Shown: positions 5,503 through 13,145 of the stretch, one piece after another | Layout: each line of letters begins with the position of its first letter | Numbering within the stretch: the stretch's first letter is position 1 | Assembly: GCA_964642795.1 (NCBI GenBank) | Contig: CAZXRQ010000045.1 | Coordinates: 1 to 15,957 of the forward strand | Direction of reading: 5' to 3' | From: JAVVVD01 sp964642795 | GTDB taxonomy: Bacteria; Bacillota; Clostridia; Christensenellales; CAG-138 | Length of the DNA: 15,957 bases | Made by a program: the position numbers and the translations under genes | The notes under the pieces: model-generated | What the model saw: only the letters and a program-made list of their open reading frames with translations | Told to the model about the DNA's origin: nothing | The model's database searches: none

Positions 5503-5535
5503 ATGCCGCGCGCCTTATCGGTGCGCGGCATGATT
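5503..5535 (+). terminator. Terminator between convergent prs and MATE genes
   Basis: A 12-bp stem (5503-5514 with 5520-5531, one G-U; arms ATGCCGCGCGCC and GGTGCGCGGCAT) has the loop TTATC and is followed by GATTTTA. It begins 25 bases after the prs stop and ends just before the MATE stop codon. The U tract favours the plus strand, but the symmetrical stem may also help stop minus-strand transcription. Confidence 0.78.
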
Positions 5536-6936
5536 TTATGCGGCGGACGGGCGCTCCCAAGCGGTGATCCACTTGCCGCCGCGGTAGCGCGCGAATGCTA
5601 TTATGCCGCGCACGGTAAGGTCGATCACCACGGCCAGCCATGCGCCGGCAAGCCCCAGCGAGGTGAAGCGGACGATGGCGTATGCCAGCGGAAGCCGGAC
5701 GGCCCACATGCTGATAGCGCAGGTGATGAAGGGCCATTTGGTATCGCCGGCGCCCCGGAAAACACCAAACGCCACGCTGAACAGCGCACACAGGGGTTCT
5801 CCGAACGCCTCGATCTTAAACAGCAGGCCGCCTAAGGCTATCACCTGCTTATCCGGCGTGAACAGCGCTATAAGCGGCTCGGCCGTAAAGTACATGACCA
5901 CGCCGATGATCACCATAAACACAAAGCCGTACAGCATACATTTATCGGCATAACGCTTTGCGAGCGCGGCTTTTTTCGCGCCGAGGGACTGCGCCACCAG
6001 CGTGGTGGCGGTGGCGGATATGCCAAACAGCGGCATATAGGCCATGGCTTCGGCGGTGATGGCCATGTGGTGCGAGGCGAGCGCCACGGTGCCAAGGCTG
6101 GTCACGATGGCGGTCATGGCGATCTGCCCGAAGGAGAGCGTAAGCCGCTCAAACGCTACGGGGGAGCCGAGGAGGGCCGCCTGCTTCAGTATGGCGGCGT
6201 CCGGCCGGTAGCTGCCCGGTGTTATGCGCACAGGAGCCTTTTTGTACAGCGCGCGCAGCAGCATAACGCCGGAAAACGCGGTGGCCAGCGCCGTGGCGAG
6301 CGCCGCGCCGGGAACGCCGAGCCCGGCGCCCCACAGGCGGAGCGGTTGGCCGAATACATCTATAGTACGTGCCGGGAATATCAGCAGGAAATTGAGCGCG
6401 ACGTTTATAAGGTTGGTAAGGGTGTTGAACAGCAGCGGCGTTTTTGTATCCCCGCTGCAGCGCAGTATATTGGAGCATACTGCTACGCACAGGTTGAATA
6501 TGGACGCCGTGCCCACTATCGCGAAGTAGTCCGCGGCATTCTGCCTTATTGCGGGATCCGCATTGAACCATGCCGGCAGCCGCTGCGCGATGAGCAGCAT
6601 GATAACTGAGATCGCAGCGCCTACAGCAAATATGCTGAACACGGCCTGCCGCATTACCTTAACGGTGTATTCGCGGTCGTTTGCGCCTATGCTGCGCCCC
6701 ACTAGCACGCCAAAGCCTACGCCTGTTGCGAAGAATATGCCGTTTATCACCCATATGGTGGAGGTGACGAGCGCTATCGCGGCGGTGGCGGCGGCGCCGA
6801 GGCTGCCGACCATCGCGGTATCGACATACTGCACAAGCGTTACCAGCACCTGCTCTATCACAGCGGGCCAAGCAAGCATCCATATTATCCGGCCGGGGCG
6901 TGCGGATTCGTCCAATATATTGATAGACCGTGTCAT
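5536..6936 (-). CDS. MATE-family multidrug/organic cation exporter
   Basis: This 466-residue integral membrane protein has about 12 predicted spans in two homologous halves. Each half opens with a family-like helix block (IIWMLAWPAVIEQVLVTLVQ; AALLGSPVAFERLTLSFGQI). Family-typical stretches include VDTAMVGSLGAAATAAIAL, NILRCSGDTKTPLLFN and FRGAGDTKWPF, the paired RCSGDTK/RGAGDTK motifs of NorM/DinF-like transporters. These proteins export cationic drugs or metabolites against Na+ or H+. The start is MTRSIN at 6934-6936; the frame is open far upstream, but that region contains this gene's promoter and part of rarA. The ribosome binding site is weak (GCAGG, 10 bases away). It is transcribed divergently from rarA. 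The substrate cannot be inferred. Confidence 0.93.
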   Translation of the reverse strand: MTRSINILDESARPGRIIWMLAWPAVIEQVLVTLVQYVDTAMVGSLGAAATAAIALVTSTIWVINGIFFATGVGFGVLVGRSIGANDREYTVKVMRQAVFSIFAVGAAISVIMLLIAQRLPAWFNADPAIRQNAADYFAIVGTASIFNLCVAVCSNILRCSGDTKTPLLFNTLTNLINVALNFLLIFPARTIDVFGQPLRLWGAGLGVPGAALATALATAFSGVMLLRALYKKAPVRITPGSYRPDAAILKQAALLGSPVAFERLTLSFGQIAMTAIVTSLGTVALASHHMAITAEAMAYMPLFGISATATTLVAQSLGAKKAALAKRYADKCMLYGFVFMVIIGVVMYFTAEPLIALFTPDKQVIALGGLLFKIEAFGEPLCALFSVAFGVFRGAGDTKWPFITCAISMWAVRLPLAYAIVRFTSLGLAGAWLAVVIDLTVRGIIAFARYRGGKWITAWERPSAA

Positions 6937-6982
6937 GTTATAAACAACCTGCCTTATGCGTAATGCGATGAAGCATACGACA

Positions 6983-7011
6983 AATATAGAACAATACCGC
7001 GATTGTGTAAA
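6983..7011 (-). promoter_or_regulatory. Promoter of the MATE exporter gene
   Basis: On the minus strand TTTACA (7006-7011) is followed after 17 bases by TATATT (6983-6988). Its -35 box overlaps the -35 box of the rarA promoter (7003-7008), so polymerase can hardly occupy both at once. Confidence 0.68.
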
Positions 7012-7031
7012 GCGGCATTTTGACGTATAAT
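7003..7031 (+). promoter_or_regulatory. Promoter of rarA
   Basis: TTGTGT (7003-7008), 17 bases, then TATAAT (7026-7031). The leader to the ATG at 7058 is about 20 bases and holds AAAGGA (7047-7052), 5 bases from the start. Confidence 0.78.
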
Positions 7032-7057
7032 TGGTTTGCAGGTATGAAAGGAAGCAT

Positions 7058-8359
7058 ATGGATCTGTTTGAAAGCAGCGTAGCAAAACGCGCCCCGCTGG
7101 CGGACAGGATGCGCCCGCGCACGCTGGACGAGTTTATTGGCCAGCCCCACATAGTCGGGGAGGGCCGTTTGCTGCGGCGTGCAATAGAGACCGACTCGCT
7201 GCAGTCCAGCATATTCTTCGGGCCGCCGGGCTGCGGCAAGACCACGCTTGCGCAGATCGTGGCGAATACGACGGATTCCGCGTTTGTAAAGCTAAACGCG
7301 GTGACCGCCGGTGTAAAGGATGTGCGCGCCGTGATAGATCAGGCGCATGCGGATCTTGGCATGTACGGCAAGGCTACATATCTGCTGCTGGACGAGTGCC
7401 ACCGCTGGAGCAAGGCCCAGTCCGACAGCATACTGCCCGCGCTGGAAAAGGGTATAATCCGCTTTATCGGCTCCACCACGGAAAACCCCATGGTGTCTAT
7501 GACCGGCGCTATCGTGTCGAGGTGCAGGCTGTTTCAGTTTTTCCCGCTCACATACGACGATATTATGCGCGCTATGCGTGAGGCGATAGCGGACGGCGAG
7601 CGCGGCATGGGCGCATACAACGCCGACTTTGACGACGACGCGCTTGAGCATATAGCCTACGTTGCAAACGGGGATGCGCGAAACGCGCTCAACGCCGTGG
7701 AGCTTGCCATACTCACCACCCGTCCGGAAAGGGGCAGGCTGCACATCACAAAGGAGATTGCCGCCGAGAGCATACAGCAGAAGGTGATAAACTGCGACGA
7801 GCAGCAGTTTTACGATATGCTGTCGGCGTTTTGCAAGAGCCTGCGCGGCGGGGATACGGATGCTGCGCTGGCGTGGTTTGCAAGCTTGATATATGCGGGC
7901 ATAGATCCGCGCATAATAGTACGGAGGCTTATCGCCCATGCGTCTGAGGACGTGGGGCTTGCCAACCCGCAGGCCATGGTGCAGGCGGTGGCGGCAGGAC
8001 ACGCGCTGGAGCAGATAGGTATGCCGGAGGCACGGCTATCCATCACGCAGGCGATAATATTCATATGCGAAAGCCCCAAGTCCAACTCCGTGGTAAAGGC
8101 GGTGGAGGGCGCGTTTTCGGATGCGGAGAGGATCGCAAACACGCCGGTTCCGATGCACCTGCGCGATACCAGCTTTTACGGCGCGGCCAAGCTGGGGCAC
8201 GGCAAGGGCTATAAATACCCTCACGACTACCCCGGCCATGTCGTGGAGCAGCAGTATATGCCGGATTCGCTGGTGGGGAAGCGCTATTACGAGCCGGGAG
8301 AGCTGGGCAGCGAGGGCAAGATAAGGCAGAATCACATGCGCCGCGATGAAGAACGGTAG
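7058..8359 (+). CDS. rarA: Replication-associated recombination protein A (RarA/MgsA), AAA+ ATPase
   Basis: This 433-residue clamp-loader-like ATPase acts at stalled replication forks and DNA ends; relatives include MgsA and eukaryotic WRNIP1. Features in order: N-terminal FESSVAKRAPLADRMRPRTLDEF, typical of the family; Walker A GPPGCGKTT (55-63); Walker B LLLDECHRW (109-117, usual form DEIHRF); sensor 1 GSTTENP; arginine-finger-like SRCRLF; and a C-terminal tetramerisation domain with HASEDVGLANPQA and YGAAKLGHGKGYKYPHDYPG. The length is normal. I chose ATG 7058 for its AAAGGA site and the conserved MDLFESS start; the TTG nine codons earlier overlaps the -10 box. tldD follows 42 bases later and is probably in the same operon. 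Confidence 0.96.
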   Translation: MDLFESSVAKRAPLADRMRPRTLDEFIGQPHIVGEGRLLRRAIETDSLQSSIFFGPPGCGKTTLAQIVANTTDSAFVKLNAVTAGVKDVRAVIDQAHADLGMYGKATYLLLDECHRWSKAQSDSILPALEKGIIRFIGSTTENPMVSMTGAIVSRCRLFQFFPLTYDDIMRAMREAIADGERGMGAYNADFDDDALEHIAYVANGDARNALNAVELAILTTRPERGRLHITKEIAAESIQQKVINCDEQQFYDMLSAFCKSLRGGDTDAALAWFASLIYAGIDPRIIVRRLIAHASEDVGLANPQAMVQAVAAGHALEQIGMPEARLSITQAIIFICESPKSNSVVKAVEGAFSDAERIANTPVPMHLRDTSFYGAAKLGHGKGYKYPHDYPGHVVEQQYMPDSLVGKRYYEPGELGSEGKIRQNHMRRDEER

Positions 8360-8401
8360 CGGACGCTTTATACAACAATCAAAACACGGGAGGGCAATGG
8401 C

Positions 8402-9790
8402 TTGATAGACCAACGACTTGCGCAGGATGTGCTAAACGCCGCGCTGGAGACGGGCGGCGATTTTTCAGAGCTGTATATGGAGGATACTGAGTCCCACACG
8501 ATAACCATGCAGTCCGGCTGTGTAGAGGATGCGGCATACAGGCGGCTGCACGGCGCGGGGGTACGGGTGCTTAGCGGCGTGCGCAGTGCGTATGCGTATA
8601 CCGCCGACGTCAGCCGGGAGGCGCTTATCGCCACGGCCAAGGCGGCAGCTGCGGCAATAACGGGGGATGCCCGGTGCGAAAGCGCCGGCTTTGATGCGCT
8701 TCGCAATGCCGCAAAGCCGCCGCGTATACCCTTTCAGGATGTGGACAACGCCCGGCGCGTCGCGCTGCTGAAGCGGGCGGAGGCCGGTGCGCGGGAGACA
8801 AGCGCGGAGATAACGCAGGTGTCCAGCACATACATGGATGTGGATCAGCGCATAATGGTGTGCAACAGCGAGGGCGTATGGGGCGAGGACAGGCGGCCGC
8901 GCGGAAGGCTGTATGTATCCGCTGTGGCGTCGGCCGGCGGCGAGGCGCAGACCGGCACACTGGGCCCGGGCTGCGGCATGGGTTTTGAGACCTTTGAGCG
9001 CATAGACCCGTTCGAAGCTGGCAGAGAGGCTGCCAATACCGCCGTAACAATGCTGCACGCGCCGCAATGCCCGGCGGGAGCGGTGCCTGTGGTGATAGAC
9101 GGCGGCTTCGGCGGCGTAATACTTCACGAGGCCTGCGTACATTCATTGGAGGCCACCAGCGTTGCAAAGGGCAATTCGGAGTTCTGCGGCAAGCTGGGGC
9201 AGAGGATAGCAAGTGATATCGTCACCGCCGTGGACGACGGTACGCTTGCTGGCGAGTGGGGCAGCATAGGCATAGACGACGAGGGCACACCCAGCCAGCG
9301 CAACGTGCTTATAGAAAACGGCATACTGAAAAGCTACCTTGTGGACAAGCTGGGCGGCCGCATAATGGGGCAGAAGCTAACCGGCTCCTCCCGCAGGCAG
9401 GGCTATATGTTCGCGCCCACCAGCCGCATGACCAATACGTTTTTTGCGCCGGGCACGGACGACGAGGATGAGATGCTGCGCACGATGGGCGACGGGCTGT
9501 TTGCAAAGAAGATGGGCGGCGGCTCGGTAAACCCGCTTACAGGCGAGTTCAATTTCGCGGTGGACGAGGGCTACTGGGTGAAGGACGGCAAAATCCTTAC
9601 CCCGGTGCGCGGCGCAACGCTTATTGGCCGCGGCGCGGAGGTGCTTATGAAGATAGACCGTATAGGCAAAAATATGTGGATGGGCCAGGGCATGTGCGGC
9701 TCGATTTCGGGGGCTGTGCCGACCAATGTGGGCCAGCCGAGGATCCGCGTGACCGGCATAGTAGTCGGCGGCAAGGGAGGTGCGCTGTAA
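8402..9790 (+). CDS. tldD: TldD-type metalloprotease subunit
   Basis: This 462-residue catalytic half of the TldD/TldE heterodimer cleaves unfolded peptides and matures some ribosomal peptides (microcin B17) and antitoxins. The zinc motif is HEACVH (242-247), where the usual form is HEACGH. The third ligand is the Cys in GMCGS (Cys432), followed by the family tail VGQPxIRVTGIVVGG. The start is TTG 8402, with GGGAGGG 7 bases upstream. The ATG at 8397 reads ATG-GCT-TGA and stops at once, so it cannot start the gene. The tldE start overlaps the stop by one base, fitting 1:1 production. No peptide precursor gene is visible nearby, so the substrate is probably encoded elsewhere or is a general one. 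Confidence 0.95.
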   Translation: MIDQRLAQDVLNAALETGGDFSELYMEDTESHTITMQSGCVEDAAYRRLHGAGVRVLSGVRSAYAYTADVSREALIATAKAAAAAITGDARCESAGFDALRNAAKPPRIPFQDVDNARRVALLKRAEAGARETSAEITQVSSTYMDVDQRIMVCNSEGVWGEDRRPRGRLYVSAVASAGGEAQTGTLGPGCGMGFETFERIDPFEAGREAANTAVTMLHAPQCPAGAVPVVIDGGFGGVILHEACVHSLEATSVAKGNSEFCGKLGQRIASDIVTAVDDGTLAGEWGSIGIDDEGTPSQRNVLIENGILKSYLVDKLGGRIMGQKLTGSSRRQGYMFAPTSRMTNTFFAPGTDDEDEMLRTMGDGLFAKKMGGGSVNPLTGEFNFAVDEGYWVKDGKILTPVRGATLIGRGAEVLMKIDRIGKNMWMGQGMCGSISGAVPTNVGQPRIRVTGIVVGGKGGAL

Positions 9791-11121
9791 TGAATTTTGA
9801 GCAGTATAAGGACAGGGCGTTTGAGTATGCGCTGGCGCAGGGTGCCGGCGCGGCGGAGATATATTTTTTTGACGGCGGCGGCTTTGAGGCTGTGGCTTCG
9901 GACGGAGAGCTGGATAAATACAGCGTCAGCCATGAATACGGGCTTACCCTGCGCGTGCAGGTGGAGGGCAAGGACGGCTATGCCTATACAGAGGCGCTGG
10001 ATGATCCTGAATCACTGTGCAAATGCGCAATAGATAACGCAAAAACCATAGAGAACGGCGACGAGTCTCCGATGTGCGGTAAATGCGAGTACCCGGCCGT
10101 GGAGTATCCCGAGCAGCCGCTCGCGGCCTTGAGCGAGGATGAGAAGATAGACCTTGCGCTGCGGCTGGAGAAGGCGGCGCTGGCCGCGGACGATAGCGTA
10201 AAGCGCGTGATGTACTGCACGGCTGCGTCGGGGCATACGGAGCTGCGTATAGTGAATACGCTGGGCATGGACGCGCGGCGTAAAAGCGATATCGGCATAA
10301 TATACCTTATGCCGGTGTTGCAGGAGGGGGAGGTTGTAAAGGATGGCTTTGCCTTCCGCACCGGGGTGGCCGCTCTGAATGTGGACGGGTGCGCAAAGGA
10401 AGCGGCGGAAATAGGCGCGTCGCGCTTTGGCGCAGACTCGGTACCCTCCGGCGAATACAGGATACTGCTTAAAAACACGGCTGTTGCGGACCTGCTGGAC
10501 GCGTTTTCTCCCATGTTCTGCGCGGATAACGCGCAAAAGGGGCTTTCACTGTTCGCGGGCAAAGAGGGCCAGCGCATAGCGGCCGACAGTATAACCATAC
10601 TGAACGATCCGCTGTATAAGGACGATCCCCGCCCGTTCGACGCGGAGGGCGTGCCCAGCGTTACCACCGCCGTGGTGGAGCGCGGGGTGCTCAGGTCCCT
10701 GCTGCACGATCTGAAAACCGCAAAGAAGGCCGGCGTAAGCTCCACCAGCAGCGCGGGGCGCGCAAGGCCGTTTTCTCCGATAGAGGTAGCGCCGTGCAAT
10801 CTGCATATTCAGGCGGGAGAGGATAGCTACGAGGCGCTTTTGGCAGAGCTGGGAGACGGGCTGGTAATAGACGAGCTGGTCGGGCTGCATGCCGGCGTGG
10901 ATTCGGTCTCCGGCGAGTTTTCGCTGCTTGCGCAGGGCCATCTCGTAAAGGACGGCAGGATAGTACGCGCGGTGGAGCAGGTGACGGTGGGCGGAAGCTT
11001 CATCGATATGATGATGAACGTGCTCGCCGTAGGCTGCGACCTGCGGTTTGGTATGCCGGGGGATTCCGGCTGCGGCGGCCCCAGCCTGCTGATTTCCGGG
11101 CTTATGGTGGCGGGTGAATAG
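9790..11121 (+). CDS. tldE: TldE/PmbA-type subunit of the TldD/TldE protease
   Basis: This 443-residue partner of TldD is homologous but lacks the HExxxH zinc site, as expected. It forms the closed heterodimer with TldD that limits access to unfolded peptides. Family features are YGLTLRVQVEGKDGYAYTE near the N terminus, LFAGKEGQRIAADSITILND in the middle, where TldD carries its zinc region, and EFSLLAQGHLVKDGRI and VGCDLRFGM at the C terminus. The ATG overlaps the tldD stop in TAATG, with GGGAGG 9 bases upstream, so translation is probably coupled. The frame is open upstream within tldD, but that part is a shadow. A GC-rich hairpin follows at 11151. Confidence 0.94.
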   Translation: MNFEQYKDRAFEYALAQGAGAAEIYFFDGGGFEAVASDGELDKYSVSHEYGLTLRVQVEGKDGYAYTEALDDPESLCKCAIDNAKTIENGDESPMCGKCEYPAVEYPEQPLAALSEDEKIDLALRLEKAALAADDSVKRVMYCTAASGHTELRIVNTLGMDARRKSDIGIIYLMPVLQEGEVVKDGFAFRTGVAALNVDGCAKEAAEIGASRFGADSVPSGEYRILLKNTAVADLLDAFSPMFCADNAQKGLSLFAGKEGQRIAADSITILNDPLYKDDPRPFDAEGVPSVTTAVVERGVLRSLLHDLKTAKKAGVSSTSSAGRARPFSPIEVAPCNLHIQAGEDSYEALLAELGDGLVIDELVGLHAGVDSVSGEFSLLAQGHLVKDGRIVRAVEQVTVGGSFIDMMMNVLAVGCDLRFGMPGDSGCGGPSLLISGLMVAGE

Positions 11122-11150
11122 CAGGAGAAACGCCGATAAATAGAGGTGCG

Positions 11151-11180
11151 CGGCCCCGGGCTTGCGCGGGGCCGAGTTTG
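11151..11180 (+). terminator. GC-rich hairpin after tldE, probable terminator
   Basis: CGGCCCCG (11151-11158) and CGGGGCCG (11167-11174) pair perfectly, followed by AGTTTG. The stem is strong but the U tract is weak. The next gene has its own consensus promoter starting inside the tail (11178), which supports a transcription boundary here. Confidence 0.6.
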
Positions 11181-11207
11181 ACATCGTCCATCGCTTCATA
11201 GTATAAT
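11178..11207 (+). promoter_or_regulatory. Promoter of carD
   Basis: TTGACA (11178-11183) and TATAAT (11202-11207) are both perfect hexamers with an 18-base spacer. The predicted transcription start is near 11214, so the AAGGAG at 11212-11217 would be at the very 5' end of the RNA. This bears on the choice of carD start. Confidence 0.85.
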
Positions 11208-11246
11208 AAAAAAGGAGAATTATACTTTGTGAAAGGGGCGGCGGAT

Positions 11247-11717
11247 GTGTTCAACATAGGCGATAGCATATGCTATCCTATGCACGGTGTTGGCATTATC
11301 GAGGCGATCGAAGAGCATACCGTGCTGGGCGAGACCGCGGAGTATTATATGCTGCGCTTTGCGTTGACAAGCATGACCGCTATGGTGCCCGTAGCTACGG
11401 CGGAGCAGGTTGGACTGCGCGCTCCGATACAAAGCTCTGAGTGCGGCTCTGTGCTGGAATACATGCATACCCAGCCCTGCGAGGAAAGCACCAACTGGAA
11501 CCAGCGCTACCGCGACAACTACGCAAAGCTGCGCGGCGGTGATATATACGACGTGGCGGACGTAGTAAAATGCCTTAAGCAGCGCGATGCACAGAAGGGC
11601 CTGTCTGCGGGCGAGCGCAAGATGCTGATAACCGCGCGGCGGGTGCTGCTTGCGGAGCTGATGGCTGCTTCCGGCCGCGGCGAGGAGGCGTTTGCACAGG
11701 AGCTGGGTATGCTGTAA
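11247..11717 (+). CDS. carD: CarD/CdnL-family RNA polymerase-binding regulator
   Basis: This 156-residue protein is of the group that binds the beta1 lobe of RNA polymerase through an N-terminal Tudor-like domain and stabilises open promoter complexes through a helical C-terminal domain. The N terminus FNIGDSICYPMHGVGIIEAI is diagnostic. The RNA polymerase-interacting region runs to about residue 60. The helical part (70-156) contains NWNQRYRDNYAKLRGGD. I chose GTG 11247 because it gives the family's usual start and has GGGG 8 bases before it. An in-frame GTG at 11229 would add six residues, but its only good site lies at the predicted 5' end of the mRNA. The binding partner's gene, rpoB, is about 1.4 kb downstream. 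Confidence 0.9.
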   Translation: MFNIGDSICYPMHGVGIIEAIEEHTVLGETAEYYMLRFALTSMTAMVPVATAEQVGLRAPIQSSECGSVLEYMHTQPCEESTNWNQRYRDNYAKLRGGDIYDVADVVKCLKQRDAQKGLSAGERKMLITARRVLLAELMAASGRGEEAFAQELGML

Positions 11718-11784
11718 CGACAGCCTGGCGCCGGACACAACAGTTCGTCGGGCGCGATAGCCCGAAACGGGAGGGATGTAAGAC

Positions 11785-12900
11785 TTGGCACGAAAAATAG
11801 CACGGCTGGTGCTCACATTGTTTGGGGCCGCAGTAGGCCCGGCCATTGTGGTGGTGGCAAACGGTATTTTCGAATATTTCGGGTTTTCCGGCATCCACGA
11901 TGTGCTTTTGAAATGGGCTGTGGTGCTCATATATGTTGCAGCGGGATTACTTACAGCAATCATAACATTTTTTATTTCCCCGCGGCTCATAGACGGCTTC
12001 GTAAACAGCCTTAATACGGTGGAGGGCAGCCTCTCAAAAATGACCCTGTCGGAGATCTTCTTTGGCGTGGCCGGTCTTTTTGTGGGCTTGCTTATTGCGT
12101 TCATCGCAAGCACGTTTACTCGCACGCTGCAGTTTGAGTGGCTGAAATTCCTCATAAGCGCAGTGCTGTACATATCGCTGGGCTACCTTGGCTGGTCCGT
12201 GGCCACCAAGCGCAAAAGCGAATTCAATGAACCGGGCTGGTTTAAGCGCGGCAAGGATAAGGATAACAGGGATACCGGCGCCGCCCGCCCCAAGATACTC
12301 GATACCTCCGTAATAATCGACGGGCGCATAGCGGACATATGCCGCACGGGCATAGTCGAGGGCACGATCATCGTGCCGGCTTTTGTACTGCAGGAGCTTC
12401 GCCACATAGCGGACAGCGCGGACTCGCTCAAGCGCAACCGCGGCAGGCGCGGGCTGGATATACTCAACACCATGCAGAAGGAGCTGCCCGTCCCCATAAG
12501 GGTGGAGGAGCGCGACTATGACGACATAGCCGAGGTGGATGCAAAGCTGATTCGTCTTGCAAGCGATATAGGCGGCGTGGTGGTCACCAACGACTACAAC
12601 CTCAATAAGGTGGCAGCGGTGCAGAAGGTGCCGGTGCTCAACATCAACGAGCTGGCAAACGCCATAAAGCCCGTGGTGCTGCCCGGCGAGGAAATGATAG
12701 TGACCATAGTAAAAGAGGGCAAGGAGACCGGGCAGGGCGTGGCCTACCTTGACGACGGTACTATGATAGTTGTAGATGGAGGCAGGCGTTTCGTGGGCGA
12801 AACGGTGCATACCGTAGTGACCAGCGTGCTGCAAACGGCCGCGGGGCGCATGGTATTTTCCAAATTTACACAGACGGAAGGTGGCAACAAGGCATATTAA
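11785..12900 (+). CDS. YacL-type membrane protein with PIN nuclease and TRAM domains
   Basis: This 371-residue protein has four predicted membrane spans (about 7-29, 41-65, 90-110, 120-138). A cytosolic PIN domain (about 168-290) follows with its four acidic positions: Asp173 in ILDTSV, Glu204 in LQELRH, Asp252 in VDAKL and Asp270 in VTNDYN. A TRAM domain (about 295-355) ends the protein. PIN domains are Mg2+-dependent RNases and TRAM binds RNA, so a membrane-tethered RNA-processing role is likely; the target is unknown. The start is TTG 11785, with GGGAGGG 9 bases upstream; the ATG at 11776 is followed directly by TAA. It lies 67 bases after carD, the pairing also seen in Firmicutes. A hairpin (11728-11755) in the gap lacks a U tract and may be a processing site. 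Confidence 0.93.
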   Translation: MARKIARLVLTLFGAAVGPAIVVVANGIFEYFGFSGIHDVLLKWAVVLIYVAAGLLTAIITFFISPRLIDGFVNSLNTVEGSLSKMTLSEIFFGVAGLFVGLLIAFIASTFTRTLQFEWLKFLISAVLYISLGYLGWSVATKRKSEFNEPGWFKRGKDKDNRDTGAARPKILDTSVIIDGRIADICRTGIVEGTIIVPAFVLQELRHIADSADSLKRNRGRRGLDILNTMQKELPVPIRVEERDYDDIAEVDAKLIRLASDIGGVVVTNDYNLNKVAAVQKVPVLNINELANAIKPVVLPGEEMIVTIVKEGKETGQGVAYLDDGTMIVVDGGRRFVGETVHTVVTSVLQTAAGRMVFSKFTQTEGGNKAY

Positions 12901-12947
12901 ACGAACGCATCGGCCATAATTTTTACTGAGTCGCGGCATCTTTTCCG

Positions 12948-12976
12948 TTGACATCCTTTCTGCGCAGTGATACACT
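12948..12976 (+). promoter_or_regulatory. Promoter of rpoB
   Basis: TTGACA (12948-12953), 17 bases, then TACACT (12971-12976). The start of transcription near 12983 would leave a leader of about 160 bases. No terminator with a U tract was found after the PIN/TRAM gene, so read-through from upstream is also possible. Confidence 0.72.
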
Positions 12977-13010
12977 AATATACTGCGTTAGCATGGTATT
13001 CTGCGGGGAT

Positions 13011-13128
13011 AGGTGCTATTTTCGCTGAAAATGACCTGAAATAGCCTTGCTTTGGGTATTGTTTTAACCGCAAACGGGAAGTATTTACCAAAACAACGCA
13101 ACAAACTATAAGCCGCGGTTATGCGGCT
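13011..13128 (+). promoter_or_regulatory. Structured rpoB leader with competing hairpins
   Basis: One hairpin pairs AGGT (13011-13014) with ACCT (13034-13037) and ATTTTC (13018-13023) with GAAAAT (13027-13032). A second, incompatible one pairs GCTATTT (13015-13021) with AAATAGC (13039-13045). Further on, TTGTTTT (13059-13065) pairs with AAAACAA (13090-13096), enclosing CCG-CAAA-CGG. AGCCGC (13111-13116) pairs with GCGGCT (13123-13128) just before the AAGGGGTG ribosome binding site. It matches no riboswitch or ribosomal-protein leader that I know. Confidence 0.45.
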
Positions 13129-13145
13129 GGTAAGGGGTGAACGCG

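Noticed and set aside
4371..5531. 386-codon minus-strand open frame
   Set aside because: It is fully antisense to prs, which has clear motifs, a promoter and a ribosome binding site.
8397..8405. ATG-GCT-TGA mini-frame before tldD, and ATG-TAA at 11776 before the PIN/TRAM gene, as leader peptides
   Set aside because: Both ATGs lie too close to the Shine-Dalgarno core to be used; the TTG codons have proper spacing.
12034..12975. 313-codon minus-strand open frame
   Set aside because: It is antisense to the PIN/TRAM gene and shows no recognisable domain; codon bias of the real gene explains it.
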